A model generated the notes under the pieces. The model saw only the letters and a program-made list of their open reading frames with translations. It was not told where the DNA came from and made no database searches. Below, in pieces: positions 1 to 10,400 of a stretch of DNA of 64,000 bases. Source of the DNA: Pycnococcus provasolii (Eukaryota > Chlorophyta > Pseudoscourfieldiophyceae > Pseudoscourfieldiales > Pycnococcaceae); NCBI GenBank assembly GCA_938743325.2, contig OW568861.1, positions 992,001 to 1,056,000 on the forward strand, written 5' to 3'. Position 1 is the first letter of the stretch. Each line of letters opens with the position of its first letter. The position numbers and the translations under genes are program-made.

Positions 1-511
1 TGGTTCGATTGCCCAAGTCAAACGCTTCCTCTGAGCTGCGGAACAGCGCTAGCTCACGTCCGTTGACCTCGATGCCATTAATTGTGTCAAGCGCCCTGTC
101 CGCACCGTCGGTATCCGCCATCTGCACGACGCCGAACCCTCGTGACTTTCCGTCGGAGTAGCGCATCACTTGCACGTTATCCACTTCGCCAACCTTGGAG
201 AATACATCCTCGAGGTCGTCGTCACCGGTGGAGTACGCGAGGTGCATGACAATCAGAGCACGTTCATGCGCGATTCCCGTTTCTGCTGTTGTTGGAGTCG
301 TTGCAGCGGCGGCGGCCACCTCCTCTACGATTTCCTCTGCTTTTCCCTCTTCCTGATCAGTCTTGACAGCCTCGCTCTCGTCTGATGCGGACGCCGACGC
401 CGCGAACGTTCGACGACTACTCTGCGCACCACCGATGATCCATGTCAGAGAAGCTGCTGACGAAACCGCCGAAGACGATGTCGACGACATGAGCGCGTGC
501 CTTGCGCGCAT
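1..511 (-). CDS. Organelle-type RRM RNA-binding protein, C-terminal part cut by window edge
   Basis: Read on the minus strand from an ATG at 511, the frame stays open to position 1, so the C-terminus is missing. The first 80 or so residues are Ser/Ala/Thr-rich, then acidic and Ala-rich, which looks like an organelle transit peptide plus linker. A single RNA recognition motif follows: RNP2 reads LIVMHL and RNP1 reads KSRGFGVV, with the usual intervening helix (DDDLEDVFSKVGEV). A second in-frame ATG lies at 490. RRM proteins with this layout in green organisms usually bind chloroplast or mitochondrial transcripts in processing or stability; the exact role here is unknown. It is divergent from the Arp8-like gene, with a 506-bp shared upstream region. 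Confidence 0.75.
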   Translation of the reverse strand, partial: MRARHALMSSTSSSAVSSAASLTWIIGGAQSSRRTFAASASASDESEAVKTDQEEGKAEEIVEEVAAAAATTPTTAETGIAHERALIVMHLAYSTGDDDLEDVFSKVGEVDNVQVMRYSDGKSRGFGVVQMADTDGADRALDTINGIEVNGRELALFRSSEEAFDLGNRT

Positions 512-896
512 GTTCACGTGGTTTGCTGCCAGGTGCTGTTGTGACGCGAGTGAGATGCCCGTGCGCACTGTTGTTGAGCCTCCCCGTCCGTTCGTCTTAA
601 GGTTGTGCAAGAGCCTGCACGCAGCTGTAGACTGCACTCGCGTGGTTGCTGTGCAAAACGACCGCGCCCCCTTTGCTGAAGCCGCCGTAGGTGCCCAGTT
701 CATGGCTGCAGAGGGTAGGAACGAGGCGGTGAAGGTAAGGATCCTGCAGGTCGTCATGCAGTGCAGGGTGCGTGCACGACTCAGGCGGAGTCGCTGAGTG
801 TGCGTTCGGTGGCGCGAGAGCACGGACGGGGAATGGCGGACTATTCCTAAGGGACGGGACTGCGACTCTGCGCGGCCGCCGCCTTTGGGTCCTGCC

Positions 897-916
897 GGGG
901 GGGGGGGGGGGGGGGG
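897..916. repeat. Homopolymer run of 20 G
   Basis: Twenty consecutive G residues lie in the region between the RRM gene and the Arp8-like gene, about 100 bp upstream of the Arp8-like ATG and just before a telomere-type repeat. A run of this length can form a G-quadruplex and is prone to sequencing length error. The rest of 512-1017 shows no convincing gene. Confidence 0.9.
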
Positions 917-928
917 CGCGAGGTGCTG

Positions 929-951
929 TTAGGGTTTTAGGGTTAGGGTTT
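929..951. repeat. Interstitial telomere-type repeat (TTAGGG/TTTTAGGG units)
   Basis: Three degenerate TTAGGG-type units (one as TTTTAGGG) lie 67 bp upstream of the Arp8-like start codon. Similar short arrays occur near 20046, 29486, 43412 and 54326, each close to a start codon. Confidence 0.85.
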
Positions 952-1017
952 CCTGAGGCCCCTCCTGACTCGCTCGCCCTCGCCATACCCAACACCGCGA
1001 GTATTCGTTCAGCTATC

Positions 1018-3099
1018 ATGGGCCCTCCGCCTCCGCCGCCGCCGCCTCCTGACGACTCCGCCGCCGCGAAGATACCCGCGGCAAACGTGGTCGTCATAGC
1101 ACCCGGATCTCTGATGCTGCGCATAGGTTCCGCAGCCACGCGCAAACCCATCACGATGCCCAACGTCATGGCCTGCCGATCAAACGCACCGCCAGCTTCG
1201 TCGACGAATCCAGGGGAGAACGTGCCGTGGCTATTTGGAGCCACGGAATCGGCGGAACGAGCCGCGCTCTTCGCAGCCGAAGAACGCCATGCCTCAGGAG
1301 GGCGAAGGAGAGGCGCAGCGGCTGATGCGGTGCTGCCCTCCAGTGCGGGACGGAGGAAATTCGAAGTCAACCACCAAAAGGAGGAAAGAAAGCTATTCGG
1401 ATGGGATGCCGCCACGCTTCCACCTGACGCGCCGTACGAACTCATACGACCTTTCGCGATGGCAGCCAACCACGACTTTGACGAAACGGTGACCGCCGTC
1501 GTTGCGAACGACCGCATCGCCGACGCGTGCGGGGACATCTGGACGCACGCGCTTCTGGAACACGACATACTCCCGCCGCCGGGTGAGGAGAGGCTCCACT
1601 ACAACGAAAACGGCGAAAACGGCGAAAACGGCGATGCTGGCAAAATGGAAGTTGATAATGACACCCAGCCGCCAAAGCAGGAACGGGAGTTCGAAGAAAC
1701 GCCACCCGAGAACAGCACGCTCCGACAACGCCTGTCGGCTATGGCATGCGTGCTTGTGGTTCCCGAGTACGTGCACCCTAGACTCGCACGCACGCTCGTC
1801 GAACGCACGCTGCTCACGACACTCGGGTTTGGGTATGCTGTGCTCCTTCGTGGCGCGCCTGCCGCAGCCTTCGGGGCAGGCGCAGCACAGGCGTCGGCGG
1901 TCGTTCACGTAGGCGCGAGTGTCACAACAGTGGCTTGCGTGGAGGATGGGTGCGCGATCCCCGATACGCTGCATGTGCTTCCGCACGGCGGATGCAATGC
2001 AACGGAAAGCCTTGCAGAGCGCCTTCTCAGTGCTGGGACCATCGAGTGGCCTTCGACCGCAGCTGCAGCCGTCGCCGCGGCGGCAGGCTCCTCAGGTGGC
2101 ATGGATACAAATCCATGGCGAGAGCCGTGGAGAAGCATCGACCGCCTGCGCCGCTCTCACGGCATCGCGCAGGGTGCCATGGATGGAACAGGGGTGGATG
2201 GCGGTGCATCTGGCGCTGCCAACGACATGTTCGAACCGCCGACGGAAGAGAACGGTGCTGCCGGTGCTGGCACAGTGGTGTGGCTACCCAGCGCGGAGAA
2301 CGGCGTTCGGCAGTACGATGGATGGCGCATTCCAGCGGACGCGGCGGGCGTCTCGGCATCGGTGCGCGTGGCGTCAACCTGCATCATGGATCCAGCGGCG
2401 CTGCTTCCTCGCGCGCGTCGTCGTGCTAGCGTTGGGGTCGTGCGTCGCAACGTCGACGCCTCCGCGAGCGACGAGGCTGCCCGCGAGAGTCGCGTGGACA
2501 TTTACGGTCCAGACTTTCTCATGGAGCAGAGCGGCCAGAAGGTGGAGGATGGCGAAAATGTCGCTGACGCATCCACCCCCTCGGGGAGTGGTCGCGAGGA
2601 CACCAAGCTCGCCCAAGCGGTGGTAGCATCCGTGGAGGCAGCCACACCAGGCGCTGCGCGCGCGGAGATGCGGCGGCGCCTGTACGGGAGCATCGTGCTA
2701 TGCGGCGGCTGCGCAAACATGCGCGGCTTGGCGGACGACCTCACCGCTAGCGTGCGTTCGGCGATGAATGCCGAAGACAAGCTGACGATGGACGCTTCGG
2801 TCACGACTCTCGCGCCAGATAGCCGCGACGGTGCATCGGCCGCGCCAACGAGCCGGATAGGACACGTGACGAGCGGCACCGCCGCTTGGTTTGGAGGCGC
2901 CGTCGTCGGGCTCGTCGACACGAGCCGCGAAGGTTGGGTAAGCGCGCACACTGTTGCGCACGGCCGCTGCGCTATGCCGAACATTCCTTTGCGTGAACCT
3001 GGCGTCGACCACCTGACTCGCGAAAATGCGACGGAGCGCGGCAAGATCAAAGGAAGCGAGCCTATGCTCGTGTTTCTTTATGGCATGCCTGGCGTGTAA
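1018..3099 (+). CDS. ARP8: Actin-related protein 8-like (INO80 chromatin remodeller subunit)
   Basis: Reads as 693 residues from the ATG at 1018. The frame is open further upstream, but that part covers a poly-G run and telomere repeats with no homology look, so the later ATG is chosen. After a poly-Pro start, residues about 22-54 (VVVIAPGSLMLRIG, then TMPNVMACR) match the first actin-fold strand of Arp8. The middle carries an ALVVP-like strand (VLVVPEYVHPRLARTLVERT), then a phosphate-loop-like segment (VVHVGASVTTVACVEDG) and HGGCNATESLAERL. The C-terminal part has VLCGGCANMRGL and TAAWFGGAVVGL, matching the final actin-fold segments. Long low-complexity inserts separate the conserved blocks, as is usual in Arp8. 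Arp8 acts in the nucleus, helping INO80 bind linker DNA. The family call is good; whether it is strictly Arp8 rather than another divergent Arp is less certain. Confidence 0.75.
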   Translation: MGPPPPPPPPPDDSAAAKIPAANVVVIAPGSLMLRIGSAATRKPITMPNVMACRSNAPPASSTNPGENVPWLFGATESAERAALFAAEERHASGGRRRGAAADAVLPSSAGRRKFEVNHQKEERKLFGWDAATLPPDAPYELIRPFAMAANHDFDETVTAVVANDRIADACGDIWTHALLEHDILPPPGEERLHYNENGENGENGDAGKMEVDNDTQPPKQEREFEETPPENSTLRQRLSAMACVLVVPEYVHPRLARTLVERTLLTTLGFGYAVLLRGAPAAAFGAGAAQASAVVHVGASVTTVACVEDGCAIPDTLHVLPHGGCNATESLAERLLSAGTIEWPSTAAAAVAAAAGSSGGMDTNPWREPWRSIDRLRRSHGIAQGAMDGTGVDGGASGAANDMFEPPTEENGAAGAGTVVWLPSAENGVRQYDGWRIPADAAGVSASVRVASTCIMDPAALLPRARRRASVGVVRRNVDASASDEAARESRVDIYGPDFLMEQSGQKVEDGENVADASTPSGSGREDTKLAQAVVASVEAATPGAARAEMRRRLYGSIVLCGGCANMRGLADDLTASVRSAMNAEDKLTMDASVTTLAPDSRDGASAAPTSRIGHVTSGTAAWFGGAVVGLVDTSREGWVSAHTVAHGRCAMPNIPLREPGVDHLTRENATERGKIKGSEPMLVFLYGMPGV

Positions 3100-3141
3100 G
3101 TATAGTACCTACCAAAACAAAAAAAGAAAACTCTTTTACAG
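3096..3141 (+). other. Possible 46-nt intron at the 3' end of the Arp8-like gene
   Basis: A consensus donor GTAAGT overlaps the stop codon of the Arp8-like frame, and CTCTTTTACAG follows 46 nt later. Splicing would replace V-stop with V-G-R-stop (ending at 3151), so the protein hardly changes. No CTAAC branch point is visible, unlike the other three introns in this window. Confidence 0.25.
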
Positions 3142-3268
3142 TGGAAGATGAGAGACAAGTCCCCTTGGCGCGCACTTCATCAGCGACTTTAGGATCACTG
3201 GCTCTGCTAGTTGTTGCCAAAGTTGTGCCAGCGGCGGCTGTCATGGTTATCCTTATTTACAATCTTAT

Positions 3269-3451
3269 TTAGTTTTCCTTTGCTTTTGCGAATCGCGTTG
3301 GTGTGCTGAGTGTCGTGAGCATGCACAACGCGAATATGAGTGCAACTGAGACAAGAATGGCGACGACCGCCGCCTCGGTTTTGAAGACAGCTGCCTGGCA
3401 GTCTTCGAGACAAGGCTGGCTGTGCGCGTCTTGAAGCGGGGTCGCGGACAT
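3269..3451 (-). CDS. Small single-pass membrane protein, 60 residues, hypothetical
   Basis: The minus-strand frame from the ATG at 3451 gives 60 residues. The N-terminal third carries a PCLEDC cysteine pair. A clear hydrophobic helix follows (about residues 27-47, VVAILVSVALIFALCMLTTL) with a basic tail (FAKAKEN). This pattern suits a small tail- or signal-anchored membrane protein. It converges on the Arp8-like gene and is divergent from XPB with a 266-bp gap. The family is not recognised; length alone leaves a fair chance that this is not a gene. Confidence 0.35.
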   Translation of the reverse strand: MSATPLQDAHSQPCLEDCQAAVFKTEAAVVAILVSVALIFALCMLTTLSTPTRFAKAKEN

Positions 3452-3717
3452 ACCTCGAGGTAGAGCGCTGGCGCGAAATGACGCCACCTTTTCCTTTTAG
3501 GTCTAGCTAGGGACCTGTTAGGGACTGGTGACTGGAGGTGGTGACTGGGTTGTGATTTCTAACCCCTAACCGGGAGTCGACGGGAAAAGGCTGTCATCTG
3601 CATCTGCGCCACACGTCCTCACGGTGCTCGAGCCAACCAATCGCACCATTGTGCGGTTCCGCACGACGTCGCGCCGAAGAAGCAGCAATCCATCCTCCCG
3701 CAATAACACATGCCTCG

Positions 3718-4879
3718 ATGGCGCGCACCATCGCGTCGCAGCGGCTGACAAGGAGAAGACAGCAACGGGCTGGTGCTGGTGGTCACGCTCACAACGCCTC
3801 TGCTTCCGCGTCTGAAAGCGACTCCTCGGAAGCTGAAGGAAACTCGTCGGCTACCGACGACAACGACGCAGCGTACCAGCCGTCGGACGATGATGACGGT
3901 GAAAAATCCTTACGCGAAGAGGAGGATGTTCATCTCGAAGGAGCACAACTGGTGGAAGTTGACGACGAAGAAGATGGAGTACAGGTAGAAGTCGACGAAG
4001 AAGACGAAGAGGAGGAGGAGCAGGAGGAGGAGGAAGACTTGGAAGAAGGTGGTGGCACACAGTTTGTGGACCTTTCCGCTGCGTGCACGCTCCTTCCCGA
4101 CCACAACGCAAGGCCTATGTACGTGCTGCCGACTATGCGCGTGCTGCTTGAAGCGACGCACCCTCTCAGGAAGGCGGCGTACGACTTCCTCGTGTTCGTT
4201 GCAGAACCTGTGAGAAGGCCCGAGTTTCTCCACGAGTACAGGCTCACGCGCGCGTCCGTCGCTTCCGCCATGGCACTCTTCGGGCTCGAGGCGACGGCAA
4301 TCATAGATGTGCTGCGAAAACTGTCCAAGGTGAAGCTTGACTCAAGCGTCGTGCGATTCGTGCAAAGTTGCGAGCGACACGCGGGACGCGCAAAGGTGGT
4401 GCTTGACGACATCGGATATCGTGTCGAGAGCTCTGACAAGGCTCTGCTCCACCGCCTCCTCGAAGACCAGGAGATATCTGAGTCACGCATGCGAAACGAT
4501 GGCGCGGATGGAATGGTTCCCGATGACGAGCCACTGCTGGAGTTTGACGCACCCGTTGACACGAGCGGCACAATCCTGCGACAGCGACTCGAGTCTGCCG
4601 CGGAGGCTGTTGAGAAACGAAGACAAGCTGCCGAGGCTGCCGCCGTGGCGGCAAGAGCAGCCTTGGAGGGAGGGAGTGGCGCGGCGAGTGCTGCCGTGGC
4701 AAAGCAGGCAGAGGAGCTGCAGCGCGAGGCAGCGCGCCTTGAGCATGAGGCGACACAGGTGCTCGAGGACGAAGAGGATGTCGCAGCGTCAGCAGCTGCT
4801 GCGGCGGCGGCACGAGGAGCTGCGCCACCACCAACTGTAGAAGCGGCTGCGGCGGCAGCAGCAACAGCAGCACCGGAAC

Positions 4880-4915
<36 letters not shown>

Positions 4916-7041
4916 AGCTGAATGTCGGAGGCAAGATGTTTTCGTTTCGCCTGCTCCCGCAGCGCGTTGAGACGGTGCGCCGCCGGTGTCTACCCACCTC
5001 GCCTGGGAGTTTGCAGTGCCCGCTGTACGAGGAGTACGACTACAGGAAGGGAACAAATGCAAGCAGCTCGCGACGAACTCCCTCGCTGTACGCGGGACTC
5101 AAGCCACTCGCAGCGCTGCGCCCTTACCAGCAGAAGAGCCTGCATCGCATGTTTTATCAGAGTCGTGCGCGCTCAGGAATAATTGTTCTGCCGTGCGGAG
5201 CAGGCAAGAGCCTCACGGGTGTTGCCGCGGCGATGAAGGTTGGCCAAGCGACACTCGTGCTGTGCACTTCGAACGAGTCAGCCGAGCAGTGGCGCCTAGA
5301 ATTTCTTCACTGGTCGACGCTCAGCGAAGGTCAGGTGCTGAAATACAACGCCGCCGGACGTCGCGAGTTTGCGAGAGGCATTGCCGCCGCCGCATTGACG
5401 TCCGGGTCAGCGTCAGCGTCAGCTGCTGTAGCCGGAGCGACTTCGGCGGGCTCCACTCAGCCCCCCGCGCTGCAGAATAATGCATCGGACGCGTGTGCTA
5501 TCGCATCTAATGCCGGCGGCGGCAATGGCGCAGCAGCAGCCGCCGCAGTTGCCGCAGGAAAGGGTCTCGTGCTGGTTGCTACGTACCACATGATTGCCAG
5601 CGCCGCAAAGAAGGCGAGCGAAGCTGCGCGATGTGCTGCTGCTGCCACAGCTGCCACACCCACCATCGCCACCACCACGGCTTTCGACAGAGGGCTATCT
5701 GCGGAGGACGTCGCAAATGCCATCCCGCAGCACTGGCGTGGGCGTGTTCAGCAATCTGACTCCGCACCTGGTGTCACCCCGCTCGACGAGCTCGTCGCCG
5801 CGACGCGGTGGGGCCTCGTGATCCTTGATGAAGTGCACGTAGTTCCCGCGAATCTATTTCGCACGGTGCTCCATCACGTCAAGGGGCACGCGAAGCTCGG
5901 GCTGACTGCAACCCTCATCCGCGAGGATGCGAAGATCGAAGACCTGATGTACCTGATAGGCCCAAAGCTTTATGAGGCTGACTGGGTGCAGTTGAAAAAT
6001 GAGGGATTTCTGGCAAATGTGCAGTGCTGTGAGGTGCGGTGCGACATGTCGAAGGAGTTCTACGGCGAATATCTTCTCGCGTCGAATCGCGAGGCGCCGA
6101 TGTTGCGTGGTATGCTAGCGGCGATGAACCCCTACAAATTCCAGACGTGCCAATTTCTCGTGCAGTACCACGAGCAGGTCACGCACGACAAGATTCTCGT
6201 GTACGGCGACAGCCTCTTTGTGCTACGCGAGTACGCGAAGCGCTTGCGCAGGCCTCTAATTTGCGGTAGCACAAGCCATGCGGAACGGCAGCGCATCTTG
6301 CACGCGTTCCGCACCAGCCCCGAGGTGAACACGATCATTCTTTCCCGCGTTGGCGACACATCGATCGACCTGCCGGAGGCGAACGTTATGATACAAATCA
6401 CGGGACATGGCGGAAGTCGCAGGCAGGAGGCACAGCGGCTCGGTCGCATTCTGCGTCCGAAGAAGAACCCAGGTGCTGTTCCTGCCGGCGAGGAAGGTGA
6501 GACGGGACCGCGTACCTTTAACGCGTACTTCTACACGCTCGTCAGCCGCGATACGGACGAGGTGTTGGACGCGCAGAAGCGTCGTCGTTATCTGGTTGAT
6601 AACGGGTACGAGTACAAGGTTGTGGCAAATCTCATGCAGCTGCCCGGAGCGGCGAGTGCACAGTTGGACTTTCAGAGGAAGGAGGAGCGCGTCAACCTCC
6701 TCTACAGAATCTTTAACGAGACCCGAGTTCGTGCAACACCCACGCCGAGTGGTGGCGACAAGAAGAGAAAGGCGAAAAAGACGACGCAGCAAGCTGCTGA
6801 TGCCGCGAGCGCGCCGACTCCATCCGCGCCTGCTCCTGAAGTCGTTGAAGTTGTTGACGACGACGACGATGACGAAGACGTTGATGGACATGAAGAAGAC
6901 ATGGAGGTGCTTCGAGAGATGGAAGAGGAACAGGAGGAACAGATGCGACCGTCCAAGTTTGCACGTGCTCGTGCAAAGACGCTCGAAGAGCTTACCGGCG
7001 CTGCCGGTGCAACGTACTTTGAGTACGATACGAACAAGTGA
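3718..7041 (+). CDS. XPB: TFIIH DNA helicase/translocase XPB (ERCC3/Rad25)
   Basis: The first in-frame ATG is 3718, giving 1107 residues, longer than human XPB (about 780). After a basic start (MARTIASQRLTRRRQQR) comes a long acidic stretch, then the XPB N-terminal domain (about 127-260: RPMYVLPTMRVLLE, PEFLHEYRLTRASVASAM). Helicase signatures are complete: motif I LPCGAGKS (491-498), motif II DEVH (704-707), motif III GLTAT with the XPB-specific RED right after (728-736), and motif VI QRLGRILR (906-913). A poly-Thr run from an (ACA)n tract lies before the core, and Ala/Ser-rich inserts sit between motifs Ia and II. The C-terminus is acidic. XPB opens promoter DNA for RNA polymerase II and helps open damaged DNA in nucleotide excision repair. 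A housekeeping gene; identity is secure. Confidence 0.95.
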
Positions 7042-7459
7042 AGGTACGTTGCCAACCATGGCTTGATGTGGCATAGTGTGGTGGTGTATGCGCGCGGCGA
7101 GGAGGTCAACAGAAGGGCTAATTGGCAGAGATCCATGCTATTGGCTCGTTACTACCCTCCAAGATTGACTACTATTTATTCATGTGCCTTCTTATGAGCC
7201 ACTTGTCCTTGAGTTCCTCGGCTTTGGTACAGTTACAAGGCAAACATCCATCTCACAACAACACAAAACACAGGAAAACGTGTAACATCAACAGTGCCTG
7301 CAGTTTTCGCGAGACTTGACGGAAGGAACCCATGCAGAGGTGGCTCGATGAGGAGGATATGCGAAAAGATTCGCCTGATGAACATGTTGCTTGTAATGAA
7401 ATGTACTGTAGTTCTAGATTACTTCATCCAACGGTCGTCCGTCCATTCACACCATTATT
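7042..7459. other. Intergenic region between convergent XPB and VWA8 genes
   Basis: This 418-bp stretch lies between the 3' ends of two convergent genes and should hold both 3' UTRs and polyadenylation sites. It has AT-richer blocks and several TGTAA/TGTAAC strings. Only short, unsupported open frames are seen. Confidence 0.5.
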
Positions 7460-10400
7460 CTACAGGTGACTTCTCATGTCGTCTTCCAAGATCGACCTTG
7501 AGAAAATGTCTTTCATGATAACGTGAAGCAAGCTCGGATCCGTCGCCATGAATCCGCACCCACGGGGGAGTTGCTCCACAATCTCGTATGCTCCCTGCCC
7601 GCCCGCAATGAATATTACATGACCTCGTACCCGACTGTCAAATAGCAGCGACTCGCGCAGCGACATCGCGTCGACGCCATACAAGCCGACATTCGCATCA
7701 GATATCAACACAACGATATGATCATCGGCATCTTCCTTGATCACCTCGCTGACACCGGCAGCGGCAGCGGCAAGCGTGCTGTCCCCGCTCGCGCAACTTG
7801 TTGCTCCGTACAATTTGCGCACAACCTCGAAGCGAGCCTCTTCGTCTTGCGGAGGCGATCCAAATTTTACAAGCTCAACAGCCCGCGGACCGTCGCCATT
7901 GTGCCCGACAATGGCATAGTTAAACCTCGTCTCGTGTCCAGCCATCGCCTCCATGAGCATGACAACGCACGCCGCAAGACGGGCGAGGCGGCGATCCTCA
8001 CTATCGAAGCGAGCCATGCTTGCACTGACGTCTACGGCAAATAGGACACGCTTCGGCCTACGCATCTGCATGCTGTGGGGATTGCTCGGCAAAACGCCTC
8101 GGCGTCGGAATACGGACGACTCTCCCGCGGCGCCATCCACAATCCTATTCTCATCAAGGTCACCTCCTAGCTGGTTTCTCAGCCAGATTCGGTCTCTCTC
8201 CTTCGCCTCAGCACTTGCCACCACCGCGCGCAGCATGGCAACGTCGCGGCGCACCGCCTCGACAAGGCGTTGGTAGGCGCCATTGTCGAGATCGGCGGAT
8301 CCAGCACCTTTATGCTGCTGCTGCTTGTCAGCCACGTCGCGCTTTGCGGAGCGTACATGGGACGTCGCCGCAGCAGCTAGACTGCGATTGGCTGTCGACT
8401 CGTCGGAAGAGATGCGAAGCAGATCATCCACGACGAGCTGAGCATTACGTCCACCGCCACCGCCACCGCCGCCTCCTCCTCCTCCTCCTCCTTCACCATC
8501 TCCTTCGCCTTCACCCGTGCCTCCCATTCCGCCACTGCCTGCCCCACCTTCTCCATCGGTACCACCGCCATCTCGTCCTGACTCTCCCAAGATGTCGTGA
8601 GATTCAAGATCCATCACACCCTCATCTCTCTCGCCAAGCTCCAATGCTACTATTGTACCATCAGACAACAGCACGGCAGCATTGGTGGTCGTCATCTTAC
8701 TGCCATCACTACCACCCAAGAATGGGCCAATGTCCACAATGCTATCATGTAAGTCCACTTCGATTTGCGTGCCCTCGACGAGATTTGTTGCCACCACTAT
8801 ATTTCGAGATGATGGATAAACACTCAAAAGCACGCCTCCCAGAAGAAATGTTGCTGCCACAGGACCTGGATCTTCCTTGAGGCCGCCATTGGGATATGTA
8901 TACAGCTGTTCGCGCCACGTTCCGTGTGGTTCGCCCGGAGTGTCTGGAGTCACCATTGCAAGCGCAATGGCAGGTTCACCTCTGAAGACCGCTGCATAAC
9001 CAGTCCTTATCGTCCCACGAGATGATGACAGGATAGCGGCTGCACGAGACGGCGGCGCCACGACTCCGACTGGCTGGGGGGCGCTACGATAGGTGAGTGG
9101 CGGTGCCGACTCCGATGCGGCGAATAGATTCATTGCCTCGTCTCTCCTTTCGAATGCGTCGAAGATTTCGGCAGACACGCTATATCCGCGCACCTCAGAG
9201 CCGGCGAGGACCACACCGACGGCAAGGCTACCTAGACCGTCGTTGGGATGCCATGTCTCCGCTCGTACGTTCAGCTCGTCGCCTTCCAAAGCCGAAGAGC
9301 CAAAGAGTTTTACTTGCATTCGCATCCCACCAGCTTCCGTCACTTCAATGCGATCCGACGCTACCCAGGCCATTTGGCATAACGGGTTAGTGCGTGGTGG
9401 CATCTCAAAAGTCACCCACGCACCCGTTTCCACGTCGACGATCGCGATAAGAGGTGGTGAATTCGCATTCGCCTCAGATAAAGAGCTTGGATGAAATGCG
9501 GCAATTACCTTTCCATCTGGAGATGGCGAGATAAAAAGTCGTGCGTCATGGAAGGCTTCCTGCATCGCCACGAGTGCCAATCGCCCAGATGACCATGACT
9601 TGCCGTCCAAGAGAGCTTGTGGGGGATCCACAACCAAGACGGATTGATTGAGGCACAAAGCGACACGTCCTTTGGGCAGAGCGTGTAACGTCGCGGTTTC
9701 GCTTAGGCTAACGCCAGGCACGTCCAATGGCGTTGTTGCAATGCGACGGCTTCGCAGGCACAGCGAAACGAGCACGACGGCACCTTTCTTTTCAGGTGTC
9801 GGGGACACGAAAACGGCGTGTATTGCATTGTCTCCGTCGAAGGCTACCGATTTCGGAGAGAATTGCCCATGATCTCGCGGCAGCAGAGAGATACGCAGCA
9901 TTTCCACGCCAGGCGTGTCTGGACTACGCCGCGACACCGACACTGCCGCATCATGCACACTGCGCGGAGCAATAGTGTGGACAGCGTCAAAACCTTTGCC
10001 GCGCATCACCATCGTCGATTTGCCAATCGCATGCGCGAAGATGAGGTTCAGCGCAAGCCCAAGCGGCTTTAATTGCCTTGCCTGCACTCCTTCTGAAGAG
10101 TTGGCGTGCGCACCCCCTTGCGCGACCAAGGCTGCGCGTACGTCAATGCCTTGCTTGCGAAATGCTTCGTCGATCGCCTCCGCCGCAGCTGGGGAGTAAA
10201 CATCGAAGTTCGAGACATTGGCAACAGCAGATCCGGGGCCCGCATCTGGGTGTGCATCTAAATGCCGTGCCACCGCAACAGCCTCTCTCGTCGAGTACGG
10301 GTATGCAAGTTCTCCTCGATCACTCAGCGTCCTCAGCTCAGAGAATGCGCGTGCGATACGCTCCAGCATATCCACAGGAACGCGAGGCGCATGCGCTTTC

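Noticed and set aside
1-20. tRNA B-box-like GGTTCGATTG at the left edge
   Set aside because: It lies inside the open frame of the RRM gene and has no matching acceptor stem.
772-1017. N-terminal extension of the Arp8-like frame
   Set aside because: It runs through the G20 tract and telomere-type repeats and has no protein character; the ATG at 1018 directly precedes the conserved actin-fold start.
3062-3244. 60-codon minus-strand frame next to the Arp8-like 3' end
   Set aside because: Overlaps the Arp8-like coding end antisense and shows no domain, signal or conserved pattern.
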